A stretch of DNA of 64,000 bases from Bacillus thuringiensis (GTDB taxonomy: Bacteria > Bacillota > Bacilli > Bacillales > Bacillaceae_G). Where the stretch lies: the NCBI RefSeq assembly GCF_022095615.2, contig NZ_CP155560.1, positions 310,001 through 374,000 on the forward strand, read 5' to 3'. Positions within the stretch are counted from its first letter, which is position 1, and each line of letters opens with the position of its first letter. The position numbers and the translations under genes are program-made. The notes beneath the pieces are model-generated. The model was not told the origin of the DNA. It did no database searches and saw only the letters and a program-made list of their open reading frames with translations. This document shows, piece by piece, positions 45,768 through 54,638 of this stretch.

Positions 45768-46673
45768 TTAATTAACTCTTTTTAGAGTTAATTTCGAATC
45801 TTGCTTTTGAGTTCTAAACCCTAATGCGATAGCAGCTCCAATACAACTAGAAAAACATCCAATAAACAAATACGGGGATGGATCTGATTCACCGATTAAA
45901 ACGGAAGATATTCCTCCAATTAGAGGGAAAAGTGCTACCATATATCCGCTTCGAGCTCCTCCAATTTTTTCTACAAGTTTCAAATAGAATAACCAAGCTA
46001 CAAATGAAGCAAACAGAGTTAAATAGAGCAACATACTTACATATGAAAACGATGTGGGAAACGTAACTTTTCCTCCTTGAAATAATACAATTCCCCCAAG
46101 CAATATACTACCTACTGTAAATCCAATTGCATTTGCATAGATAGGATTCACCTTGTTGTTTGCATTTCGTGCCGAGCTCGCATCACCTATTGCAGTAAGA
46201 ACCGTACCTAAGATTGCAACCATAATTCCTTTTATATCATTAAACCCTTGAAAGCCATTCAAATTCGGATAGATTAGTATACATACTCCTAATACACCTA
46301 AAATCCCACCAACCAAAACGCGTGACTGTAACTTTTCTCTTAAGAAAATTCGAAGAGCAATTGGGGTCAAAATCACCTTTAATGAAAAAATTAACGTTAC
46401 AATTGCCGCAGAACTCAAAATTGTAGCGTAATAAAGGCATAAATAGCTTAATGCAAAGTTACATATACCAAAAATCATTACAAATAAAATATCCTTTTTT
46501 GTTGGCATCCCTCTTGGTCGAAGGAAACAAATAAGAATCAAAAATAAAAAAGCTGTCATAACTAAACGATAAGTTAAGGATAGTTCTAAGCTGACAGGAG
46601 TTCCTTGAATTTTTACTGCAATAAAGTTGAGTCCCCATACAATCAAACAAAATATGTACATAAATATTGTCAT
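45768..46673 (-). CDS. EamA/DMT-family transporter
   Basis: 301 residues with ten hydrophobic helices in two EamA repeats (about 5-135 and 148-290). Examples are the YLCLYYATILSSAAIVTLIF segment and GYMVALFPLIGGISSVLIGE near the second repeat's end. Drug/metabolite transporters of this class export amino acids or other metabolites. It is divergent from a MocR-type regulator 110 bases away, the usual layout when the regulator controls the transporter. The ligand is unknown. RBS AGGAGAAAG. Confidence 0.88.
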   Translation of the reverse strand: MTIFMYIFCLIVWGLNFIAVKIQGTPVSLELSLTYRLVMTAFLFLILICFLRPRGMPTKKDILFVMIFGICNFALSYLCLYYATILSSAAIVTLIFSLKVILTPIALRIFLREKLQSRVLVGGILGVLGVCILIYPNLNGFQGFNDIKGIMVAILGTVLTAIGDASSARNANNKVNPIYANAIGFTVGSILLGGIVLFQGGKVTFPTSFSYVSMLLYLTLFASFVAWLFYLKLVEKIGGARSGYMVALFPLIGGISSVLIGESDPSPYLFIGCFSSCIGAAIALGFRTQKQDSKLTLKRVN

Positions 46674-46782
46674 AAACTTTCTCCTAGATTAAATTTTTTA
46701 TAAATTCATTATTTATTTATACTGTCATTTCTAAAAGGTACAGTTTACAATAAATACAAATGACAGATGAGGTATTCAAATA
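46674..46782. promoter_or_regulatory. Divergent control region of transporter and MocR gene
   Basis: Contains the direct repeat TACTGTCATTTCTAAAAGGTACAGT-like half-sites: ACTGTCATTT (46721-46730), CAGTTTA (46741) and AAATGACAG (46757-46765). ACTGTCATTT and AAATGACAG are inverted copies. MocR regulators bind such spaced sites; assignment is inference. Confidence 0.45.
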
Positions 46783-48174
46783 ATGAAGGAACTAATATTT
46801 AACATAAATCGAAAATGTAAAAATCCTATGTATCAACAAGTTTATCAATATATACGAACTCAGATTTTATCTGGTAAATTAGAACAAGGTAAAAAGTTGC
46901 CATCAATTAGACAACTCGCTACTCAATTAGAGGTCAGCAGAAACACAACCCAGGTTGCCTATGAACAACTGCAATCAGAAGGATATATTCGAAGTGAAAA
47001 CAAAAAAGGTTTTTTTGTAGAGGCTATTATATCGGATGAAACACTAAATTTTGAACCTATCAGAGAACTGCATCATGAAACAAATCATACTGCCATGAAA
47101 ACTATTGATTTTAAGATTGGGACAGTGGATCAAGAAAACTTCCCTTTGAAAAAATGGAGAATGATTACAAACAAAATTATTAAAGACTCTAGCATGTTTT
47201 CATACGGAGAAAAACAAGGCGACATTAAATTAAGGAAAGCACTAGCAGATTACTTATTTCAATCAAGAGGAGTGAATACTTCTGCAGAACAAATTATTAT
47301 TGGTAGTAGTACACAATATTTGTTATTACTTTCGTCACTGATGCTAAAGACAGAATATCATTTTATGGCAGTAGAAGATCCTGGGTATGACGTGGCAAGG
47401 GAACTTTTTGTTCTTCAATCATTTAGTATTGATCCAATTCCTGTAAAAAAACGGGGCATTCAAGTCGATCTTCTTTTAAAATCGCCTTCTAGACTTTTAT
47501 ATGTCACTCCTACTCACCACTTTCCTTATGGAGTGACCATTCCTGTCAATGAAAGACTAAAGTTACTTGATTGGGCAAAAAAGGTGGAAGGCTATATTAT
47601 TGAGGATGATTATGATAGTGAATTTCGATATATCCATCAACCTATACCGTCTCTTCAAAGCTTAGATTCCAATGATAGGGTGGTTTATTTAGGAACTTTT
47701 TCAAAGGCACTCCTTCCCTCTATCCGTGTCAGTTATATGGTTTTGCCTAAGCGGCTAATACATGAATATAAAAAGATACTCCCTTTACTTGAACAAACAT
47801 CCTCATCTATTCATCAGCAAACATTGGCAACTTTTATGGATGAAGGATATTGGTACTCGCACTTAAGAAAGATGAAAGCTTTGTATAAACGTAAAATGAA
47901 TCTATTAAATAAGGAATTATCAAAGCACTTTAAGGAATATGTCAAGATTAAAGGTGGTAGCTCCGGCATTTTCGTTATTATTGAAGTGAAAACAAAAATG
48001 AGTGAAAAAATGCTAATTCAAAGAGCACATGATCACGGTATTATTGTTTATCCTTGCTCAAAATATTTCTCAGAATATTTACCAGAATATCCGCATATTC
48101 AACTTGGATTTGGTGATTTATGTGAAGAAGAGATAATAAAAGGAGTATCTCAATTAGCTAAAATTTGGTTCTAA
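46783..48174 (+). CDS. MocR/PdxR-family regulator (GntR wHTH + aminotransferase fold)
   Basis: 463 residues. Residues 8-78 are a GntR winged helix (QQVYQYIRTQILSGKLEQGK, LPSIRQLATQLEVSRNTTQV, LQSEGYI). Residues 105-460 are a class I aminotransferase-like domain with EDDYDSEFRY (D275-Y277) and TFSKALLPSIRVSY, where K308 should hold pyridoxal phosphate. Such proteins sense PLP or an amino-acid-like ligand and regulate a neighbouring gene, here the divergent DMT transporter. Length is normal. RBS GAGG 9 bases before ATG. Confidence 0.92.
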   Translation: MKELIFNINRKCKNPMYQQVYQYIRTQILSGKLEQGKKLPSIRQLATQLEVSRNTTQVAYEQLQSEGYIRSENKKGFFVEAIISDETLNFEPIRELHHETNHTAMKTIDFKIGTVDQENFPLKKWRMITNKIIKDSSMFSYGEKQGDIKLRKALADYLFQSRGVNTSAEQIIIGSSTQYLLLLSSLMLKTEYHFMAVEDPGYDVARELFVLQSFSIDPIPVKKRGIQVDLLLKSPSRLLYVTPTHHFPYGVTIPVNERLKLLDWAKKVEGYIIEDDYDSEFRYIHQPIPSLQSLDSNDRVVYLGTFSKALLPSIRVSYMVLPKRLIHEYKKILPLLEQTSSSIHQQTLATFMDEGYWYSHLRKMKALYKRKMNLLNKELSKHFKEYVKIKGGSSGIFVIIEVKTKMSEKMLIQRAHDHGIIVYPCSKYFSEYLPEYPHIQLGFGDLCEEEIIKGVSQLAKIWF

Positions 48175-48286
48175 TAGGAAAAGAGATTGAACAATGGATG
48201 AATAATTTTATTTAATTATTAATAGAATTCCCTGTAGCATTTTGATTTTTTTACACTAAGTGATATTTTATTTTTTATGCATAAAG

Positions 48287-48310
48287 AAAAGACACCTTTA
48301 AGGTGTCTTT
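48287..48310 (+). terminator. Terminator of the MocR gene
   Basis: AAAAGACACCTT pairs with AAGGTGTCTTT, tight loop, T-rich tail. Confidence 0.75.
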
Positions 48311-48475
48311 CTCCAAATTAATAACTGCATGTTAAATCATAAACTTTCTTAATAATTATTAATTTAATCTTTACTTTTAACGAATTCCCCGAAAGAATTC
48401 TCTTTCCTCAAGCGTGTGAAGGGCGTAGACCAACGGTAGGTGGGAGATGAATTTCGGTTTGGCGTAGCCAAAAGG

Positions 48476-48500
48476 TTTTGCGTTTTGCGTTTTGCGTTTT
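48476..48500 (+). repeat. Heptamer repeat TTTTGCG
   Basis: Three tandem TTTTGCG units (48476-48496) plus TTTT, within the left end of the IS605-type element, 50 bases before tnpA. Confidence 0.9.
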
Positions 48501-48551
48501 ATGTTGCCTCTGATATAATCAGTCTTATAAATGATAAAGGTTGGTATATTA

Positions 48552-48950
48552 ATGAAATTAGATAGTAATAATCATTCAGTATTCTCATTGTACTATCACC
48601 TTGTATTGGTCGTGAAATACAGAAGAAATGTATTTGATAATGATATGTCAGACTATGCAAAAGATATGTTTGTTCGACTATCTGAAAGCTATAACATTAC
48701 ATTAGTTGAATGGAATCATGATATAGATCATGTTCATATTATGTTCAAGGCACACCCTAATACAGAAATGACAAAATTCATCAATGCTTATAAAAGTGCA
48801 AGCTCTCGACTCATCAAGAGAGACTTTCCACAAGTGAGAAAAAAACTATGGAAAGAGATGTTTTGGTCAAGAAGTTTTTGCTTACTAACTACTGGTGGTT
48901 CATCAATAGACGTAGTAAAAAAATATATTGAAAATCAAGGTGAAAAGTGA
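48552..48950 (+). CDS. tnpA: IS200/IS605 Y1 transposase TnpA
   Basis: 132 residues from ATG 48552 with AAAGG upstream. HUH motif is DHVHIMF. The nucleophile Tyr is in VVKKYIENQ near the C terminus. W-x-E-x-FWSRSFCLLTTGG is typical. It cuts and joins single-stranded DNA at the element ends. All key residues are intact, so the element may still move if its ends are functional. It ends 12 bases before tnpB. Confidence 0.92.
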   Translation: MKLDSNNHSVFSLYYHLVLVVKYRRNVFDNDMSDYAKDMFVRLSESYNITLVEWNHDIDHVHIMFKAHPNTEMTKFINAYKSASSRLIKRDFPQVRKKLWKEMFWSRSFCLLTTGGSSIDVVKKYIENQGEK

Positions 48951-48961
48951 GGTGAAATGAT

Positions 48962-50074
48962 ATGACAAAGCAGAATAAAGCATATAAATTCCGTTTGTAT
49001 CCAACAGAAGAACAAGCATATCTTATGCGTAAAACCTTCGGTTGTGTACGTTTCGTGTATAATAGAATGTTAGCTGAACGAAAAGAAGTGTACGAAAAAT
49101 ACAAAGATGATAAGGAACAACTCAAGAAACAAAAGCTTCCCACTCCTGCGAAATACAAAGGAGAATTTGAGTGGTTAAAAGAAGTTGATTCATTAGCATT
49201 GGCAAATGCTCAACTAAACTTGCAAACTGCCTATAAGAATTTCTTTCGTGGTCAAAATGACTTCCCAACATTCAAAAGCAAAAAAGACAGAAAGTCTTAT
49301 ACAACGAATGTAGTGAACGGAAATATTATGTTGCTTAACGGTCATATTAAATTGCCAAAACTGAAAATGGTACATATCAATCAGCATAGAGAAATACCAT
49401 AAGACCATGTAATCAAGTCATGTACGATTTCTATGACACCTACTGGTAAATACTATGTGTCTATCTTGACTGAATACGAAAAAGAGATTGTACAAAAAGA
49501 AGTAGAAACAGTTGTTGGATTAGACTTTGCGATGGATCAATTATACGTTAGTTCTGAGGATGAGAGAGCCAATTATCCTCAGTTCTATCGTGAAATGTTA
49601 GACCGATTAGCAAAAGCACAACGAGTATTATCAAGAAGAACAAAAGGTTCTATTCGTTGGAATAAACAACGTATCCGTGTAGCTAAGTTACATGAAAAAG
49701 TAGCGAACCAGCGTAAGAACTTCCTTCATCATAAGTCTAAAGAGTTAGCTACTCATTTTGATGTTGTAGCTATTGAAGATCTAAATATGAAAGGCATGTC
49801 GCAAGCACTTCATTTTGGAAAAAGTGTCGCTGACAATAGTTGGGGTATGTTCACTTCTTTTTTAGCTTATAAACTACACGAACAAGGCAAACAACTTGTG
49901 AAAATAGACAAATGGTTTCCTTCTACAAAAACATGTAGCAGTTGTGGAAATGTGAAAAACATGTCATTGTCTGAGCGAGTGTATTCTTGTATATGTGGTG
50001 TAAATCTCGATAGAGATTATAACGCAGCTATCAATATCAAAAATGAAGCAATACGCCTATTAGCGTTGGCATAG
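48962..50074 (+). pseudogene. tnpB: tnpB (RNA-guided nuclease) with one in-frame stop
   Basis: One frame of 371 codons interrupted only by TAA at codon 147 (49400-49402), between HREIP and DHVIKSCTISMTPTGKYYVS. Before it lies the N-terminal helical and beta part (YKFRLYPTEEQAYLMRKTFG). After it are the RuvC Asp (VVGLDFAMDQ), the Glu (VAIEDLNMKGM), the zinc finger (CSSCGNV..CICG) and the last Asp (LDRDYNAAINI). Everything except that codon looks functional. Restart from ATG 49433 would give a 213-residue piece with the nuclease half. A related intact TnpB elsewhere could still use the omega RNA. Confidence 0.9.
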
Positions 50075-50213
50075 ATAGCAATAAAATAACCTTTGGAACG
50101 AGGGAGTTAGCTCGGTTGTCTTAGGACGAATTCGTTAGCTATCAAAAGTAACGACTAACCGAGAAGCCCCACTTCAAACAATCCATTAGGACGTTAAGTG
50201 GCGGGTAGTTCAC
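50060..50213 (+). ncRNA. Probable omega RNA / right-end RNA of the IS605-type element
   Basis: TnpB systems make a guide RNA from the end of tnpB through the right end. This stretch is structured (GAGGGAGTTAGCTCGGTTG, CTAACCGAG partner, CCACTT/AAGTGG hairpin). The guide would be the sequence directly after the right end, ATATATCCTTTTAACAT. Inferred from the family; no direct proof. Confidence 0.5.
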
Positions 50214-51196
50214 ATATATCCTTTTAACATATTTTTTGAGAAACGATTTGGATATAGGGCAATAAGCATTTCATATGGACTTCCTTTCCAATATCGTTTT
50301 AACGGTGTCCATAATTTTTGTTTTATTAGCCATTTTTGATTAAATACTTTTAATAGCTGTTTTTCATCCAATTTTTCTTTCTCTTCAATAGTCCACCTTA
50401 ACGCCTCCAATGCTTTACGTTTAGACCAATATCCAACAGGAGTAACTCTAAACTCCCATTCTTTAAAACGGTCTCTATACAAATCATTAATCATTCTAAA
50501 CGGACTATTCCCCCAAAACAGTTGACATACTGATGCTAATCCATGGGTTTTTAACCATTTTATATTGTATATATCAAGCAATTGTTTAGGAGTTAATCTC
50601 TCTTTTTCTTCAATGGTCCATTTCAATGCTTCTAATGCTTTTTCTTTAGTCCAGAAGTTATTAGGAGTCATACCAAATTCCCATTCTTTAAAACGCCTTG
50701 GATAAAGATCATTAATCATTGCATACGGGCTACTATTCCAATACATAGCCAGAGGTGCACTAAGCTTATTTTTTTCCAACCATTTTTTCCCGTATACTCC
50801 TAAGATTTTTTCTTGTGAAAGGCCCTCTTTTTCCTCAATAATCCATTTCAAAATTGTTAATGCTTTTTCTTTAGTCCAAAAATTTAAAGGAGTCATACCA
50901 AATTCCCATTCTTTGAACTGATTTGGATACAAATCATTAATTGCTTTAAAAGGGCTATTTTCATACCTATGTTTGAGTAATCCTCGTAGCCTATACTTAA
51001 CAATTAATTTTGTGTTCCAGTTTATTCTTATGTCTTCCTTATTCCATTTTAAAATACTGTTAAGTAAATAAGTTATTACCCTCCGCGCCATTTTATTATC
51101 TTTATCTTCTTTCCATGTATTTGGAGGAAATTTATTTCTTTTTCCATCTAATATTTCCTGATAAATATCTTCTATAGCAACTTCTTTCATTAACAA
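50210..51196 (-). CDS. DUF4046 repeat protein, C terminus joined to the IS605 end
   Basis: 328 residues, probable TTG start at 51196 with GGAGG 9 bases upstream. An N-terminal region (1-75) is followed by repeats of about 70 residues. Each has NSPFxxINDLYPxxFKEWEF, GMTPxNFWTKEKALxALKW, TIEEKExL and then KWLxxxxL...W; three full and one short copy. This is the DUF4046 pattern common in the B. cereus group. The repeat looks like a small helical, basic, DNA-binding type unit (helicase-associated-like), but no function is proven. The stop codon (50210-50212) is supplied by the right end of the IS element, so the true C terminus was probably cut off by a few residues or more. Confidence 0.75.
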   Translation of the reverse strand: MLMKEVAIEDIYQEILDGKRNKFPPNTWKEDKDNKMARRVITYLLNSILKWNKEDIRINWNTKLIVKYRLRGLLKHRYENSPFKAINDLYPNQFKEWEFGMTPLNFWTKEKALTILKWIIEEKEGLSQEKILGVYGKKWLEKNKLSAPLAMYWNSSPYAMINDLYPRRFKEWEFGMTPNNFWTKEKALEALKWTIEEKERLTPKQLLDIYNIKWLKTHGLASVCQLFWGNSPFRMINDLYRDRFKEWEFRVTPVGYWSKRKALEALRWTIEEKEKLDEKQLLKVFNQKWLIKQKLWTPLKRYWKGSPYEMLIALYPNRFSKNMLKGYM

Positions 51197-51409
51197 TATA
51201 TAAATCCTCCTACATTTTGTATTAATATTTATACACTATCATTATATCTTTATTAAATAATATAAATAAAACCCAAATTAAAATCAACACAAAATTTGTT
51301 TTTTATAAAAATTCTAATAATTAACTAAGTGAATTTTTATTTTAATTTTCTAATTATTGATTTATACTAATTTAGTATTGTTATATTTAAATATAAGGAG
51401 TGCATTCAT

Positions 51410-52903
51410 ATGGAGAAGCTTAGTAAAAGTGATATTATTCGTACTGTTCCGCAAAGCGGTTTTTTCGGACACCCTAAGGGGCTGTTTACCCTATTCTTTA
51501 CAGAGTTTTGGGAGCGATTCTCTTACTATGGGATGAGAGCAATATTACTTTACTATATGTATTATTCAATCTCACAAGGTGGTTTAGGGATGGATCATGC
51601 GACCGCAGCGTCAATTATGGCCATCTATGGATCTCTCGTTTACATGTCTGGCATTATTGGTGGCTGGATTGCAGATCGTCTATTAGGTTCAAGTAGAACG
51701 ATTTTTTGGGGTGGAGTTTTAATTATGATAGGTCACCTGATTTTAGCACTACCAGGAACTATAAGTACTTTATTCATATCTATGGTGTTTTTAGTACTTG
51801 GTACAGGTTTATTAAAACCTAATGTATCTAGCATTGTTGGTGATTTATATAGTGAGACAGATACTCGACGTGACTCAGGTTTCAGTATTTTCTATATGGG
51901 TATTAATTTAGGAGCTCTTTTATCTCCTTTTATTATAGGGACACTTGGTCAAAAGTATAACTTCCACCTAGGTTTTGGTGTTGCTGCAATTGGTATGCTA
52001 TTAGGCTTAATTATTTTTGTTCTTACAAAAAAGAAAAATCTTGGTTTAGCAGGAACACAAGTACCAAATCCTTTAACAGACATCGAAAGAAAAAAAGTTA
52101 TTATACAGTTTAGTATTGGTACATTAGCTATAGTACTATTTTGTATTTTAACGATACCAACAGGTATTTTAACTATTAATCGATTCACTTTATTAGTAAG
52201 TATCTTAGGTATTCTCATTCCAACTTGTTACTTTATTTTTATGTATCGTAGCCCGAAAACTACAAAAATTGAAAAGTCTCGTTTAATTGCTTACATACCA
52301 TTATTTATCGCTGCTACAATGTTTTGGGCCATTCAAGAACAAGGTGCTATCATTTTAGCTTCATATGCTGATCAGCGTACTCAATTAAAGTTGGCCGGGG
52401 TGGAACTTCAATCTTCATGGTTTCAATCATTAAACCCTATTTATATTGTTTTGTTAGCACCGGTATTCGCTTGGTTATGGGTAAAGCTTAATTCACGTCA
52501 ACCAAGTACGGCTAATAAATTTGCTATTGGTTTATTATTTGCTGGTTTATCTTTCTTAGTTATGATTATCCCTGCATATATCCATGGTACAGAATCCCTT
52601 GTAAGCCCTATGTGGTTAGCGATTAGCTTCCTATTAGTAGTAATCGGGGAACTTTGTTTATCACCTGTAGGTTTATCAATTACAACCAAATTAGCACCAG
52701 CTGCCTTCTCTGCTCAAACGATGAGTCTGTGGTTCTTAACTAGTGCGGCTGCACAAGCTATAAATGCTCAACTAGTTCGATTATATAATCCTGAAACAGA
52801 AATTATTTATTTCGGTGCAATTGGTGGCCTTTCAATCATTTTAAGTGTAGTTTTATATTTTATGGCCCCAAAGATTCAGGTTTTAATGAAAGGCATAAAA
52901 TAA
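51410..52903 (+). CDS. POT-family proton-coupled di/tripeptide transporter
   Basis: 497 residues with about 14 hydrophobic helices. The family signature is ETxFER-like FTEFWERFSYYGMRAILLYY (about 28-47). GGWIADRLLGSSR and the FSIFYMGINLGALLSPFI segment (PTR2 motif) are present. It imports di- and tripeptides with protons, like DtpT. RBS AAGGAG; monocistronic with a very strong terminator. Likely benefits from the secreted proteases encoded nearby, though that link is inference. Confidence 0.95.
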   Translation: MEKLSKSDIIRTVPQSGFFGHPKGLFTLFFTEFWERFSYYGMRAILLYYMYYSISQGGLGMDHATAASIMAIYGSLVYMSGIIGGWIADRLLGSSRTIFWGGVLIMIGHLILALPGTISTLFISMVFLVLGTGLLKPNVSSIVGDLYSETDTRRDSGFSIFYMGINLGALLSPFIIGTLGQKYNFHLGFGVAAIGMLLGLIIFVLTKKKNLGLAGTQVPNPLTDIERKKVIIQFSIGTLAIVLFCILTIPTGILTINRFTLLVSILGILIPTCYFIFMYRSPKTTKIEKSRLIAYIPLFIAATMFWAIQEQGAIILASYADQRTQLKLAGVELQSSWFQSLNPIYIVLLAPVFAWLWVKLNSRQPSTANKFAIGLLFAGLSFLVMIIPAYIHGTESLVSPMWLAISFLLVVIGELCLSPVGLSITTKLAPAAFSAQTMSLWFLTSAAAQAINAQLVRLYNPETEIIYFGAIGGLSIILSVVLYFMAPKIQVLMKGIK

Positions 52904-52956
52904 AAAAACTGTGCCAAAAACTTGTTATAATGCAAGTTTTTGTGCACAGTTTTTTT
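52902..52956 (+). terminator. Terminator of the POT gene
   Basis: A stem of about 22 bases (AAAAAAACTGTGC with GCACAGTTTTTTT, plus CAAAAACTTG with CAAGTTTTTG). Confidence 0.95.
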
Positions 52957-52965
52957 GAATAACTA

Positions 52966-53166
52966 TTAAGTGTATGCTAATTCAACATCATATTGATTAT
53001 GTAAATAGCCTTCCTCATAAGTTGAAACGTCTTCAACTGTATATTCTATCTTTTTATTTACTTTTGAAAGAGAAAGAATTAAACGAGAATTCACTATAAA
53101 ACTATCATCAATTTCTTGTAAATTGTCTAAATCATTTACTTCTAATTCTTTAATTAAAAGATCCAT
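52966..53166 (-). CDS. Small acidic hypothetical protein
   Basis: 66 residues from ATG 53166 (the second of two adjacent ATGs) with AAAGGAGG. Acidic, soluble (MDLLIKELEVNDLDNLQEID and then VEDVSTYEEGYLHNQYDVEL). No family recognised. It converges on the POT gene. Small size and good RBS suggest a real gene. Confidence 0.5.
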   Translation of the reverse strand: MDLLIKELEVNDLDNLQEIDDSFIVNSRLILSLSKVNKKIEYTVEDVSTYEEGYLHNQYDVELAYT

Positions 53167-53450
53167 CATATCCTCCTTTAAAGAGAACCTATAATTAATA
53201 TTATTTCCCATGGTTCTTTTTATAATCTTTATTTGATTTTAATTGACTAACTCATTATCGTTATTACAAATCAGAATAACAAATTATGAAAACGAAAAGA
53301 AGATGATGAGAGATATGCATGAATATAAGAAAATCTATATATATATATAAATATATTTAAAATTTTCTGTTTCAATGTTATACTAGGATTAACCAAGAAG
53401 TAACCAACACATTATGATTAATCACTACATTTTCTTTCATAGTATGTCAA

Positions 53451-53486
53451 TGTATAAAAGACACTTTATAAAGTGTCTTTTATACA
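53451..53486. terminator. Perfect 36-base palindromic terminator
   Basis: TGTATAAAAGACACTT and its exact complement around TATA. It follows the relic ending near 53493 on the minus strand. Confidence 0.75.
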
Positions 53487-53492
53487 TTATAA

Positions 53493-53640
53493 GATTAATG
53501 CACTAACTGCATACTTATAATTGGAGAGTTTTTGCGAATGTCTCCTATAAACTGGTCAATTGTTTCTTTGTTCATTTCTTCTTTTATATCTCCAGTATTG
53601 TTATTTTTTAAAACTTAAAGTATCGCCGTAGAAATTTATG
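53493..53640 (-). pseudogene. C-terminal fragment of an unidentified protein
   Basis: Codons VLKNNNTGDIKEEMNKETID then QFIGDIRKNSPIISMQLVH run to a stop, followed by the palindromic terminator. The reading frame is blocked upstream, where an IS231-like left end begins. No family recognised. Confidence 0.4.
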
Positions 53641-53668
53641 ATATGGCACCTCCATACCCATCAACTTA
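53638..53668. mobile_element. Solo IS231-like left end
   Basis: GGCACCTCCATACCCATCAACTTAAG matches the terminal repeat of the IS231-type element at 60456/62131. No transposase adjoins it. The nearest right-end-like sequences on the map are at 55755-55775 and 57003-57030. Confidence 0.55.
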
Positions 53669-53897
53669 AGAATTCGAAATCACCCCAAATATTGGGGTAC
53701 TTCTATTGTTTTATAATTCCGCTAGCAATTCGAATTTTCTTTTTTTATGCGAAGTTAATTCATTTTCCAAATAAATGTTTATCAGCTTATTTTGCTTTCT
53801 AAAGCTTTTCTTCTTCCCATTTTTTTTTGGAAACCCTTCAAATCCTAAGAACAAAATAATAGTCCTCTCATTATTAACCTAGCTATTTTTCTTTTTT

Positions 53898-54272
53898 CTA
53901 TGATATTCTAAATTCCCCTCCATGTTCTTCTGTTATAATTTTAACCTTATATGTGTCATCTTTAGATACTTTAATATTATTTTTACCTTTTCCACTAGTA
54001 ACTTCCAGTAATGTATTATCATTTGAATCTAGAACATAAGCTTTTATGGTTCCTTGCTTAGCTTTATCATCAAAAGAGAAAATCCAGCTTTCGCCTTTTC
54101 TCACATTCATATCTTGAATTGCAAAACCAGTGAACTTTTTATACTTCCCATCTATACTATTTGATCCCCCATGAACTTTACCACCAACAATCGTTCCCTC
54201 TCTTGTAAAACAACCTCTAAGAACCGCCAAACATAGAACAAATAATAATATATTTTTACTATTTTTCAACAT
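53898..54272 (-). CDS. Small lipoprotein
   Basis: 124 residues with signal peptide and lipobox VLRGC, lipidated Cys21. The mature part is about 100 residues, beta-rich (SWIFSFDDKAKQGTIKAYVL, then YKVKIITEEHGGEFRIS). No family recognised; the fold pattern resembles small beta-sandwich lipoproteins of bacilli. RBS GGGGGAGAA. Isolated, within a stretch bounded by IS231-like ends. Confidence 0.65.
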   Translation of the reverse strand: MLKNSKNILLFVLCLAVLRGCFTREGTIVGGKVHGGSNSIDGKYKKFTGFAIQDMNVRKGESWIFSFDDKAKQGTIKAYVLDSNDNTLLEVTSGKGKNNIKVSKDDTYKVKIITEEHGGEFRIS

Positions 54273-54638
54273 TATTCTCCCCCTTATCCTCTTAATAAAT
54301 ATCTCCCATTTGAAATTTAATAACGATAATAAATCCGCTAGTCAATATTTTATCGTTATTATAATGGGGGATATCTATAATATTGCTAAATATAATAGTA
54401 CTAACGATCACTTATTAAACATCCAATGCGACAGTTGCGCATTTTTTGCTTTATTTTTGAACAAGCTCCATCGATACCATCTATAAAAAGTAGTAAAGGA
54501 TCTAACAAGAGATAGGAATTGTGAATTAACTAGTAATATTTTCAAAAAATACAGCTATAATAGAAAGGAAATTTGGCGTTATTTTAATGATATACTGAAA
54601 AGTAAATTATAAAAATTCAAATAAAGGTGGGGTTCTAT

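Larger units (their letters stand above)
48376..50213 (+). mobile_element. IS200/IS605-family element (tnpA + tnpB)
   Basis: Contains a Y1 transposase gene and a tnpB in tandem. The left end is near the GAATTCCCCGAAAGAATTC hairpin (48391-48409). The right end holds a hairpin (CCACTT..AAGTGG, 50169-50200) and finishes with GTAGTTCAC at about 50213. No target duplication is expected for this family. Exact ends are uncertain by several bases. Confidence 0.8.
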
